The notes under the pieces were generated by a model. That model did no database searches. It was not told the origin of the DNA and worked only from the letters and a program-made list of their open reading frames with translations. A DNA stretch of 5,135 nucleotides from Chloroflexota bacterium. Lineage in GTDB: Bacteria > Chloroflexota > Chloroflexia > Thermomicrobiales > UBA6265. The translations under genes and the position numbers were made by a program. Shown in pieces: positions 1-5,135 of the stretch. The stretch spans positions 1 through 5,135 of the forward strand of contig JAFAEA010000360.1 of the NCBI GenBank assembly GCA_023424355.1, given 5' to 3'. Positions within the stretch are counted from its first letter, which is position 1; every line of letters starts with the position of its first letter.

Positions 1-114
1 CAGTGTCACCAACTTCCGTGCCGTTTCGTGATACGGAAATCCAGGCCGACTATACCCCCAGAAATCCACGACACCAGCGGTGCCTTCGAGATCGGTCATG
101 ATGAAGAGTCGCAT
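1..114 (-). CDS. M55 family D-aminopeptidase (DppA-like), N-terminal fragment
   Basis: Only the first 38 codons are in the window; the gene runs off the left edge. The protein begins MRLFIMTDLEGTAGV, which matches the opening beta strand of M55 zinc D-aminopeptidases such as Bacillus DppA. In that family an Asp-x-Glu pair just after the first strand (here Asp8 and Glu10) binds zinc, and the enzyme releases D-alanine from D-Ala-containing peptides. The start is supported by GGGAG five bases upstream. Met6 is an alternative start but has no comparable ribosome site and would clip the strand. The gene has its own candidate promoter and lies behind the aldolase terminator, so it is probably transcribed alone. 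The family call rests on this short N-terminus, so substrate and completeness cannot be judged. Confidence 0.72.
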   Translation of the reverse strand, partial: MRLFIMTDLEGTAGVVDFWGYSRPGFPYHETARKLVTL

Positions 115-119
115 GGCTG

Positions 120-124
120 CTCCC
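120..124 (-). promoter_or_regulatory. Ribosome binding site of the M55 peptidase gene
   Basis: Read on the minus strand this is GGGAG, with five bases (CAGCC) before the ATG at 114. It favours the first Met over Met6 as the start. Confidence 0.55.
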
Positions 125-153
125 ATATATAGTTCGGTTATCAAACTAACTTC

Positions 154-182
154 AGAATCGCAACTGATCAGTCAGATGTCAA
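154..182 (-). promoter_or_regulatory. Candidate sigma-70-type promoter of the M55 peptidase gene
   Basis: On the minus strand a perfect -35 box TTGACA (177-182) is followed by a 17-base spacer and a weak -10 box GATTCT (154-159). A TG one base upstream of the -10 box gives an extended -10 element. Transcription would start near 145-148, leaving a leader of about 30 bases before the RBS and ATG. The promoter starts directly after the T-rich tail of the aldolase terminator. The spacer contains the perfect palindrome ACTGATCAGT (163-172), a possible operator. The -35 match is strong and the -10 match is poor. Confidence 0.45.
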
Positions 183-190
183 CGCTACCG

Positions 191-233
191 GAAAACCGAA
201 ATCGGGTGTGTGAGCTCTCGCCCACACACCCGA
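191..233 (-). terminator. Rho-independent terminator after the class II aldolase gene
   Basis: A perfect 11-bp inverted repeat has arms at 202-212 (TCGGGTGTGTG) and 223-233 (CACACACCCGA) around a 10-base loop. Read on the minus strand the stem is followed by TTTCGGTTTT, a broken T-tract. It lies 21 bases after the aldolase stop codon. No T-rich run follows the stem on the plus strand, so it works for the minus-strand gene only. Confidence 0.75.
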
Positions 234-254
234 AGGATCCTCTTGATGATTTCG

Positions 255-1664
255 TTAGTTTGAGACTGCGTTGATGAGTGCCTTCGGCGCTTCAACCTTC
301 ATTGGAACTTCCTTGATGTGCTTGTCCACGAGCGCGCCCTGACCAGCGACAGCCAGCTCCCGCATCACGAGTTCGAATCGCGGCTGAATCTCCGCATAGA
401 TCGCCTGCTTGGTTTCATCCGGCAAGCTCCACATTTCGCGCTTGAACGGCCCGAAGGCGTTCTTGCGGTTTGTGTAATAGAACTGCGCATCGGTTTGATC
501 CGATTTGCGGGCATCTCCGTGAGCTTCATCCAGATGCTTGTAGATCGCATCCAGGAGCTCAGCCGGGAAGTGCGCACTATCGTAATAGGCGTTCTGATAC
601 GCCGTGGCGAGGTGCACTTCCACAGCATTTGCCTCGGCGAACCGACCGAAGGCTTCTTCCGGCAATGTGCTGGCGCCATGCTGCACGGAGCCGCCCATGC
701 CGTGTTCGCGTGCGGCAACACTCAGCTTGCCGAGCGTCTCAAAATCGACGGCAACATCATCAATGCTGCCATCCGGCAGAACCACACCACCGTGACTGGT
801 GCCGGTTTGCACGCTGATTTTGCTCACAGGCACAAGATCGGAACCCACCTTCGCGAGCTCTTCTTCGTAGCCTTCATAGAAGGCCTGCAGATCCTCGACG
901 GTGCTGTTTGAAGTACCGATTTCGCCGATCTCTGCGCCGACGGAGATGGTGAGTCCCTCCGGCTCTGCACCGCGAATGGCGGCGGTGAGTTCGGCGGTGT
1001 GGCGGCTATTCAGCTCCTGCTGTTCCTTGAGAGTAGGCTTCGAGAGATCTACCAGGGTGCTGCAATCGATATCGATATTGCCGTAGCCGGCGGCGATTGC
1101 ATTGAGGGCATGCTGACGGACAGCCTCGATCTCGGCTTCAGGATTCTCGCCATACTTCTTGCGATTTGCCTGATAGTGATCGCCCTGAATCATTACGGGC
1201 CCGACCCAACCGCTCTTCACGGCAGCAGCCAGAATACTGGTTGCGTACTCCGCCGGAGTTTGATGGGTGTAGCCGTTCTCTGAGCGGGCCAGTTCGAAGA
1301 GAATCTGTTTGGTATCCGTGGCTTTGGCAGCGCGGAAGATAGTGCTGGCGAACTCCACCACATCGCCACGAACATTGATGGCCGGTGTGGTGATGTTGTT
1401 GTACTCGCCGCGGGCGGCGGCCATATACAAATCCTGAATCGAGGCTGGATACGCTCCGAGAGCCACGGCAATCTGCCGAACGAGCCAGCGGGATACCTCC
1501 TGCGGATCCCCTTCTCCGAATGCGCTGGTCCATGCCAGTTGTTCGATGAGATCGGTGCGCACTGCTTGCTCATCGAGTACTTCCACAGCGTCTGCCTCGA
1601 CGCGGATCACTCCCTCAAGCGACGATGCCAGAGAGTCCATAGTTTCGTGGATAGTTCGGGACAT
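255..1664 (-). CDS. Class II (zinc-dependent) fructose-bisphosphate aldolase-like protein
   Basis: A 469-residue member of the class II aldolase family, which performs reversible aldol cleavage of ketose bisphosphates in the cytoplasm (glycolysis, gluconeogenesis or related sugar-phosphate routes). The barrel starts near residue 90 (TTPAINVRGDVVEF). Asp162-His163 in QGDHYQ matches the catalytic Asp and first zinc His. Glu245 in AEIGEIG, His291 in TGTSHGG and His329 in VQHGAST match the remaining metal ligands. The usual NxDT substrate-phosphate motif is replaced by HLAT at 351-354, so fructose bisphosphate may not be the substrate. The protein is also longer than the usual 280-360 residues, with roughly 90 extra residues at the N-terminus and a long C-terminal section after residue 360. 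The start is the first ATG; GGAAAGG lies about 12 bases upstream, rather far, and Met9 lacks any ribosome site. A terminator follows the gene. Family membership is firm, exact substrate is not. Confidence 0.85.
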   Translation of the reverse strand: MSRTIHETMDSLASSLEGVIRVEADAVEVLDEQAVRTDLIEQLAWTSAFGEGDPQEVSRWLVRQIAVALGAYPASIQDLYMAAARGEYNNITTPAINVRGDVVEFASTIFRAAKATDTKQILFELARSENGYTHQTPAEYATSILAAAVKSGWVGPVMIQGDHYQANRKKYGENPEAEIEAVRQHALNAIAAGYGNIDIDCSTLVDLSKPTLKEQQELNSRHTAELTAAIRGAEPEGLTISVGAEIGEIGTSNSTVEDLQAFYEGYEEELAKVGSDLVPVSKISVQTGTSHGGVVLPDGSIDDVAVDFETLGKLSVAAREHGMGGSVQHGASTLPEEAFGRFAEANAVEVHLATAYQNAYYDSAHFPAELLDAIYKHLDEAHGDARKSDQTDAQFYYTNRKNAFGPFKREMWSLPDETKQAIYAEIQPRFELVMRELAVAGQGALVDKHIKEVPMKVEAPKALINAVSN

Positions 1665-1711
1665 TTCTGCGATTGCCTTTCCGCGATACGGATATCAATA
1701 TCTGGCCACGA

Positions 1712-1736
1712 TGTCGCAGGCAGCATGCCAGCGACA
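1712..1736. promoter_or_regulatory. Imperfect 25-bp dyad upstream of the aldolase gene
   Basis: Arms TGTCGC (1712-1717) and GCGACA (1731-1736) pair perfectly. An A/A mismatch follows, then inner arms GGCA (1719-1722) and TGCC (1726-1729) around a 3-base centre. It lies 48-72 bases before the aldolase ATG, where an operator or leader hairpin could sit. No convincing -35/-10 pair was found in this 188-base gap, so its position relative to the transcription start is unknown. Confidence 0.3.
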
Positions 1737-1792
1737 GCATCGACCCATGTCCCCATCATCGTACTTCACAGATATTGCAGAATCGTGTCAGG

Positions 1793-1833
1793 AAAACAGG
1801 AACTGCCCCGGATATCGAAACATCCGAGGCAGT
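1793..1833 (-). terminator. Rho-independent terminator after the multi-cupredoxin gene
   Basis: Arms ACTGCC (1802-1807) plus CGGAT (1809-1813) pair with ATCCG (1822-1826) plus GGCAGT (1828-1833), with one C/A mismatch and an 8-base loop. On the minus strand the stem is followed by TCCTGTTTTCC, a short T-tract. It sits 19 bases after the cupredoxin stop codon and should separate this gene's transcript from the aldolase gene. Confidence 0.65.
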
Positions 1834-1852
1834 AATCCTTGAAGAATCAGTC

Positions 1853-3847
1853 CTAGACGATGGTGATCTTACCGACCATACCGGCCTGTTGGTGGCCTGG
1901 CACTGTGCAGTAGAACTCGTATTCCTGACCGACTTCGGCCGAATCCGGAATCACGAAATCGTGGGATTCTCCGTTGTTGAGCATCGGAGTGATCGGCTCA
2001 TCGCCCCAGTCATCGACCTTGGCATCGTGCTGCATGTAGCCACTGTTGACGAAGTGAATGGTATCGCCCACAGATGCCTCAATCTCGGCAGGCTCGTACT
2101 TCAGCGTATCAAGCATGTCGACTTCGATACCCGCGCTGCTGCCACCGGCTGCCGGGCTTGCCTCGGCCGACGGCGATGCTGCCGGCGATGCGGCCGCAGT
2201 GCCGTCGCCTTCAACGATGGTGATCTTGCCGACCATGCCCTGATTCACAGCCTCGGTGAGGTTGGACTTGAACTCAATCTCAGAACCAACTTCGGCATCG
2301 GCCGGAATGGTGAACTCGGCGGTCTTGCCGGAGGAGATGCTGCGGATGAACGGAATGCTTCCGTCGTCCCATGCCTCAGAGGAGAGGCCCATCTGCATAT
2401 CGGTATCGTTCTGCCAGGTGAGCACGCCGCCCGGAGCCATTTCAAGCTCGGCCGGGGTGAACTGGAACTTGGTACCAATAACGGTGGACGCCATCGGGGT
2501 GTTATCCGAAGGAGCCTCCACTGCGGCCGGGCTGGCTTCGCCTTCGGCGGCTGCGGCAGTTGCTTCCTCGGTCTCTTCGTCATCACCAGCTGGGGCAGCG
2601 GCGGCAGAGCCCTCAACGATGGTGAAGGTACCAGTCATACCGCTCTGCTCGTGACCGGCAACGGTGCAGATGAACTTGAAGCTCTCACCAACAGCGGCGT
2701 CTTCCGGGATCACGATGTCCTGGCTATCGCCTCCGTTCAACATTTCGGTACCCACACCGAGATCGTCGCTGACGAGGTCGTGCTGCATGAAACCGGCATT
2801 GGTCACCGTCACGGTCTGGCCCGGAGCAACTTCAACCTCGGCAGGAGTGAAGGAGAAATCGTCGTTGGCTTCGATGGTGACGGCTTCGCCACCACCACCA
2901 GTTGCTGCACCTTCGTCGGTGGTCACTTCGCCTTCGGCGGTCGCTTCTTCAGTCTCCTCGCCATCACCGGCTGGAGCCGCAGCAGCAGATGCCTCAACGA
3001 TGGTGAAGGTACCAACCATGCCGCTCTGCTCGTGACCAGGCACGGAGCAATGGAAATCGAAGGTCTCACCAACGGCAGCATCTTCCGGGATCACGATATC
3101 CTGGCTATCTCCGCCGTTGAGCATATCCGTTTGAACACCGAGATCTGGGCAGACGAGGTCGTGCTGCATGAATCCAGCATTGTTTACCGTTACGGTCTGA
3201 CCTGGGGCAACCTCGACATCGGCCGGGCTGAAGGTGAAGTCGTCGTGGGCCTCGATAGTGATGGCTTCGCCACCACCAGCGGCGGCACCCTCGTCGGTTC
3301 CTTCGCCTTCGGTCTCCTCACCTTCGTCGGCCGGTGCAGCAGCGCCAGCTTCAACAATGGTGAAGGTACCAACCATGCCGCTCTGCTCGTGACCGGGCAC
3401 GGAGCAGTGGAAATCGAAAGTCTCGCCCACAGCAGCGTCTTCCGGAATCACAATGTCCTCACTGGCACCGCCATCAAGCAGTGCCGTTTCAACACCGAGA
3501 TCTGGGCAAACGAGATCGTGCTGCATGAAACCGGCGTTGGTCAGAGTGACTGTCTGACCCGGTGCAACCTCGACATCGGCCGGGCTGAAGGTGAAGTCAT
3601 CGTGAGCCTCGATGGTGATGGCCGCGGCACCGCCGCCGGTATCTCCACCGGAATCACCACTACCGGAATCGGCACCCGGGGTCGAAGTGATTGGTGCAAG
3701 GGTTGGAGGAGCACCGGGAACATCCGGGTTCTGGGTAGGATTGAGTTCCTCTTCAGAGAGTGGATTGTTGCCGCATGCTACAAGTACCGCGCTTGTTGCG
3801 GCGACGGATGTGACGGCTACAAATCGTCGTCGATTAATTCTGTTCAT
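1853..3847 (-). CDS. Tat-exported lipoprotein with five tandem cupredoxin domains
   Basis: A 664-residue predicted cell-surface lipoprotein. The N-terminus MNRINRRRFV carries an RRRF twin-arginine-like motif, a short hydrophobic stretch and a lipobox LVAC with Cys25. A Pro/Gly/Ser linker leads to cupredoxin domains at about 77-166, 196-285, 323-412, 453-546 and 573-664, joined by acidic Ala/Glu/Thr linkers. Type 1 copper ligands (His, Cys, His, Met) are H110/C148/H153/M158, H229/C267/H272/M277, H356/C394/H399/M404 and H607/C647/H652/M657. Cys-x4-His-x4-Met is the spacing of auracyanin and rusticyanin, but the first His is only 37-39 residues before Cys. Domain 4 has Met486, Ser528 and Ala533 at three ligand positions and keeps only Met538, so it should not hold a blue copper. 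Likely roles are electron transfer or copper binding outside the membrane; no partner oxidase is in view. The start is fixed by GGGGAGGT; an upstream in-frame ATG at 3928 would bury the signal peptide. Confidence 0.88.
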   Translation of the reverse strand: MNRINRRRFVAVTSVAATSAVLVACGNNPLSEEELNPTQNPDVPGAPPTLAPITSTPGADSGSGDSGGDTGGGAAAITIEAHDDFTFSPADVEVAPGQTVTLTNAGFMQHDLVCPDLGVETALLDGGASEDIVIPEDAAVGETFDFHCSVPGHEQSGMVGTFTIVEAGAAAPADEGEETEGEGTDEGAAAGGGEAITIEAHDDFTFSPADVEVAPGQTVTVNNAGFMQHDLVCPDLGVQTDMLNGGDSQDIVIPEDAAVGETFDFHCSVPGHEQSGMVGTFTIVEASAAAAPAGDGEETEEATAEGEVTTDEGAATGGGGEAVTIEANDDFSFTPAEVEVAPGQTVTVTNAGFMQHDLVSDDLGVGTEMLNGGDSQDIVIPEDAAVGESFKFICTVAGHEQSGMTGTFTIVEGSAAAAPAGDDEETEEATAAAAEGEASPAAVEAPSDNTPMASTVIGTKFQFTPAELEMAPGGVLTWQNDTDMQMGLSSEAWDDGSIPFIRSISSGKTAEFTIPADAEVGSEIEFKSNLTEAVNQGMVGKITIVEGDGTAAASPAASPSAEASPAAGGSSAGIEVDMLDTLKYEPAEIEASVGDTIHFVNSGYMQHDAKVDDWGDEPITPMLNNGESHDFVIPDSAEVGQEYEFYCTVPGHQQAGMVGKITIV
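2612..3619 (-). repeat. Three tandem DNA repeats encoding cupredoxin domains 1-3
   Basis: Copies lie at about 3350-3619 (domain 1), 2993-3262 (domain 2) and 2612-2881 (domain 3). Domains 1 and 2 are 357 bases apart and share long exact stretches: 38 bases (3000-3037 and 3357-3394) and 35 bases (3207-3241 and 3564-3598). Most differences elsewhere in these two copies look synonymous. Domain 3 is more diverged, and its downstream linker resembles that of domain 2, so the duplicated unit seems to be domain plus linker. Confidence 0.85.
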
Positions 3848-3856
3848 GCCGTTATA

Positions 3857-3864
3857 ACCTCCCC
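3857..3864 (-). promoter_or_regulatory. Ribosome binding site of the multi-cupredoxin gene
   Basis: GGGGAGGT on the minus strand, with GGAGG ten bases before the ATG at 3847. It decides the start, because the longer reading from 3928 has no such site and would place 27 residues before the Tat/lipoprotein signal. Confidence 0.75.
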
Positions 3865-3875
3865 GGCCGTGCTGA

Positions 3876-3899
3876 CCAGGTTCTGAAAGAGAACACTGG
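3876..3899 (-). promoter_or_regulatory. Hairpin or operator in the cupredoxin leader
   Basis: CCAG-GTTCT (3876-3884) pairs with AGAAC (3890-3894) and CTGG (3896-3899) around the loop GAAAG, with a single bulged A at 3895. It lies 12 bases upstream of the cupredoxin RBS, so it would form in the mRNA leader if transcription starts near 3934. It could equally be a DNA operator. The arms do not match the GAAC-N4-GTTC LexA box, being in the opposite order. Confidence 0.3.
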
Positions 3900-3910
3900 A
3901 AAATCCGCGT

Positions 3911-3939
3911 GGGCACAATGGTGCGCACACTAACTGCCC
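3911..3939. promoter_or_regulatory. Nested dyad in the divergent intergenic region
   Basis: The 8-bp palindrome GTGCGCAC (3921-3928) is flanked by GGGCA (3911-3915) and TGCCC (3935-3939) with nearly the same centre (3924.5 and 3925). It lies just downstream of the candidate cupredoxin -10 box, between two divergent genes, so it is a plausible regulator site. No regulator family is recognised from it. Confidence 0.3.
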
Positions 3940-3940
3940 T

Positions 3941-3971
3941 ATTGTACCGTGATTAAAGCAACTGGGCGCAA
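3941..3971 (-). promoter_or_regulatory. Candidate promoter of the multi-cupredoxin gene
   Basis: On the minus strand TACAAT (3941-3946) matches the -10 consensus at five of six positions. The best -35 is TTGCGC (3966-3971), with a long 19-base spacer and only the TTG conserved. Transcription would begin near 3934 and give a leader of almost 90 bases. The -10 box is good but the -35 is weak. No promoter could be identified for the divergent hydrolase gene. Confidence 0.35.
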
Positions 3972-3992
3972 TTGCCTGAACCACAAAAATGT

Positions 3993-3997
3993 AGGGG
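3993..3997 (+). promoter_or_regulatory. Ribosome binding site of the alpha/beta hydrolase gene
   Basis: AGGGG with five bases before the ATG at 4003. This supports 4003 rather than the in-frame GTG at 3949, which lacks an upstream purine-rich site. Confidence 0.55.
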
Positions 3998-4002
3998 TTT
4001 CT

Positions 4003-4821
4003 ATGACATCTCAACACAACGAACGAACTCTCGTACCGATGAAGGATTCCGGCGGTGATTTGGCAGTGAATGTGTATCCGGGTAATGGCCCGAAGGTGCT
4101 GCTGATTCACGGAATTAGCAGCAGTAGTGCTGATTTCAATCCAGTGATCAACCAGATGCAGGCGTTTTGTCAGCCCATCACCATGGATCTCCGTGGTCAT
4201 GGCAATTCGAGCCAACCGCAAGCGGGCTACCACTATTCGGATTACATTCGGGATCTGGAAACCGTCATTGCCCAACTAAGCCTGGAGCAACCCATCGTGC
4301 TGGGTCACAGTCTCGGCGGAATCGTCACCTTGATGTGGGCAGCACAACATCCGAACGATGCGACGGCCCTGATCATTGAGGACTCTCCCCTGCGATCCGG
4401 CAGCGACTTCATCGAGGCGTTCAACGGCTGGCTGACCCTTAACGCGCTATCTCAGGAACAGGCACGAGACTGGTACGAAACCAAGAATCCGAGCTGGAAC
4501 GAACGGCTGCTCGATCAACGATCGCACGATATGGTGAACACCTCACGCACGGCGATTTTGGAACTGCAGCAGGCTTCGCTGAGCAATGAAGGGCTGGATT
4601 CGGTTGCAGCGCTGGATTCAATTTCTTCGCCGATGCTTTTCCTGCAAGGCGATCCCACCACCGGCAGCATGGTGCATCCAGATGACATGGCCGATCTGCA
4701 GCGTAAGATCCCGCACATGGGTGTGAAGCTGTTCCCGGAAGCGGGCCACACCATTCACCGTAGCCATCCGCAAGAATGGCTGGCATCCGTTCAGGCATTC
4801 ATTGAAGGATTGGACGTTTAA
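4003..4821 (+). CDS. Alpha/beta hydrolase fold protein
   Basis: A 272-residue single-domain alpha/beta hydrolase with no signal peptide or membrane segment, so probably cytoplasmic. The oxyanion-hole motif HG is at 36-37 (LLIHGISSSS), followed by MDLRGHGNS at 61-69, typical of the family. The nucleophile is Ser103 in the elbow GHSLGG, the acid is probably Asp217 in LFLQGDPTT, and the general base is His249 in PEAGHTIH. A cap region spans about residues 128-205. The length is usual for this family. These features fit esterases, lactonases, C-C bond hydrolases and haloperoxidase-like members alike, and the sequence does not decide the substrate. It is transcribed divergently from the cupredoxin gene and overlaps the stop of the convergent deacetylase gene by four bases. 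The start at 4003 is chosen for its RBS; an earlier GTG at 3949 would add 18 residues unlike the family N-terminus. Confidence 0.85.
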   Translation: MTSQHNERTLVPMKDSGGDLAVNVYPGNGPKVLLIHGISSSSADFNPVINQMQAFCQPITMDLRGHGNSSQPQAGYHYSDYIRDLETVIAQLSLEQPIVLGHSLGGIVTLMWAAQHPNDATALIIEDSPLRSGSDFIEAFNGWLTLNALSQEQARDWYETKNPSWNERLLDQRSHDMVNTSRTAILELQQASLSNEGLDSVAALDSISSPMLFLQGDPTTGSMVHPDDMADLQRKIPHMGVKLFPEAGHTIHRSHPQEWLASVQAFIEGLDV

Positions 4822-5135
4822 TCGCCGATCATCATGTTGAGCGTCACGAATTCGTATCCCTCGCTCTGGTAATCGGCAATGAGCGCTTCGAGGGCAAGGT
4901 AATCCTGCTCCTGCGCAACGTGCATAAGGATGATGGCGCCGGGGCCACCCTTATCGGTATCGGATGCACATGAAGCCGCGATTTCCTCAGCGCTCACGCC
5001 AGTCCAGGCGAGGGTATCGCAGGTCCACCAGAAGGTGTAGTCGTAGCCCATGCTGGCAAGAAGCTCTTGCCCTTCGGCATCCATATCGCCATATGGCGGT
5101 CGCCAGAACGGCTGCATATTCCAATCGGCTACTTC
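4818..5135 (-). CDS. Polysaccharide deacetylase (NodB domain), C-terminal fragment
   Basis: The last 105 codons of a gene whose start lies beyond the right edge; the Met at 5117 is internal, since the frame stays open to the edge. The fragment contains WRPPYG (residues 11-16 of the fragment), the NodB motif 3 whose Arg and Tyr line the active site. Next comes FWWTCDTLAWTG (35-46), resembling motif 4 (usually Asp-x-x-Asp-Trp) with Asp40 and Trp44 kept and Ala43 where the second Asp is usual. ILMH (69-72) is motif 5 with its His. It ends FVTLNMMIGD, like the usual C-terminal strand and helix. The family removes acetyl groups from N-acetyl sugars of peptidoglycan, chitin-like polymers or other polysaccharides with a metal ion. 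The metal-binding Asp-Asp and His-x3-His motifs lie outside the window, so activity cannot be judged. It converges on the hydrolase gene with overlapping stop codons. Confidence 0.82.
   Translation of the reverse strand, partial: EVADWNMQPFWRPPYGDMDAEGQELLASMGYDYTFWWTCDTLAWTGVSAEEIAASCASDTDKGGPGAIILMHVAQEQDYLALEALIADYQSEGYEFVTLNMMIGD

Noticed and set aside
318..911. A 197-codon open frame on the plus strand inside the aldolase gene.
   Set aside because: It is antisense to a firmly identified aldolase, with no domain match and no RBS; a shadow of high-GC codon use.
2612..3619. Tandem repeats considered as a CRISPR array or a satellite repeat.
   Set aside because: The period of about 357-381 bases is far too long for CRISPR, and the repeats encode in-frame protein domains.
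1673..3886. A very long open frame (737 codons) on the plus strand, opposite the cupredoxin gene, itself repetitive.
   Set aside because: It mirrors the cupredoxin gene's repeats and codon bias, has no recognisable domain or ribosome site, and covers two terminators and an intergenic region. The minus-strand product has clear copper motifs and a signal peptide.
3876..3899. Symmetric GTTCT-N5-AGAAC element considered as a LexA (SOS) box.
   Set aside because: The Gram-positive type LexA box is GAAC-N4-GTTC; here the half-sites are in reverse order and the spacing differs.
3848..3928. N-terminal extension of the cupredoxin protein to an upstream ATG.
   Set aside because: It would place 27 residues before the Tat/lipobox signal and read through the strong GGGGAGGT ribosome site.
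3949..4002. N-terminal extension of the hydrolase from a GTG at 3949.
   Set aside because: No ribosome site precedes it, while AGGGG lies five bases before the ATG at 4003, and the added residues do not look like the family.

Overview
The window is ordinary-looking chromosomal DNA of moderately high GC and holds five protein genes. Three on the minus strand read right to left, and one plus-strand gene is followed tail-to-tail by a fifth gene on the minus strand. No RNA gene, insertion sequence, phage gene or CRISPR array was seen. A Tat-type lipoprotein signal on a copper protein with the auracyanin-like Cys-x4-His-x4-Met ligand spacing, together with an enlarged class II aldolase, suggests a Chloroflexota bacterium, possibly Thermomicrobia-like. 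This placement is inference from protein style, not from a marker gene.

Layout: (a) 1-114, minus, the first 38 codons of an M55 D-aminopeptidase (DppA-like), cut by the window edge. (b) 115-254, a compact intergenic region with this gene's promoter, an internal 10-bp palindrome and the aldolase gene's terminator. (c) 255-1664, minus, a 469-residue class II (zinc) aldolase that keeps all metal ligands but has a changed phosphate-binding motif. (d) 1665-1852, intergenic, with a terminator for the next gene and a dyad upstream of the aldolase. (e) 1853-3847, minus, a 664-residue lipoprotein of five tandem cupredoxin domains. Four carry complete type 1 copper sites and one has lost them. (f) 3848-4002, a divergent intergenic region with a candidate promoter, a dyad and a leader hairpin. 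(g) 4003-4821, plus, an alpha/beta hydrolase with a full catalytic triad. (h) 4818-5135, minus, the C-terminal part of a NodB-type polysaccharide deacetylase. Its stop codon shares a TTAA with the hydrolase stop.

The three leftmost genes appear to be separate transcription units rather than an operon, because each gap holds a hairpin terminator oriented for the gene upstream of it. There is no evident shared pathway. The M55 peptidase and the deacetylase could both act on wall or peptide material, the aldolase belongs to sugar-phosphate metabolism, and the cupredoxin protein is a cell-surface redox or copper-binding protein. The multi-cupredoxin lipoprotein is the most unusual item: it has a recent-looking internal duplication, acidic Ala/Glu/Thr linkers and one copper-dead domain.
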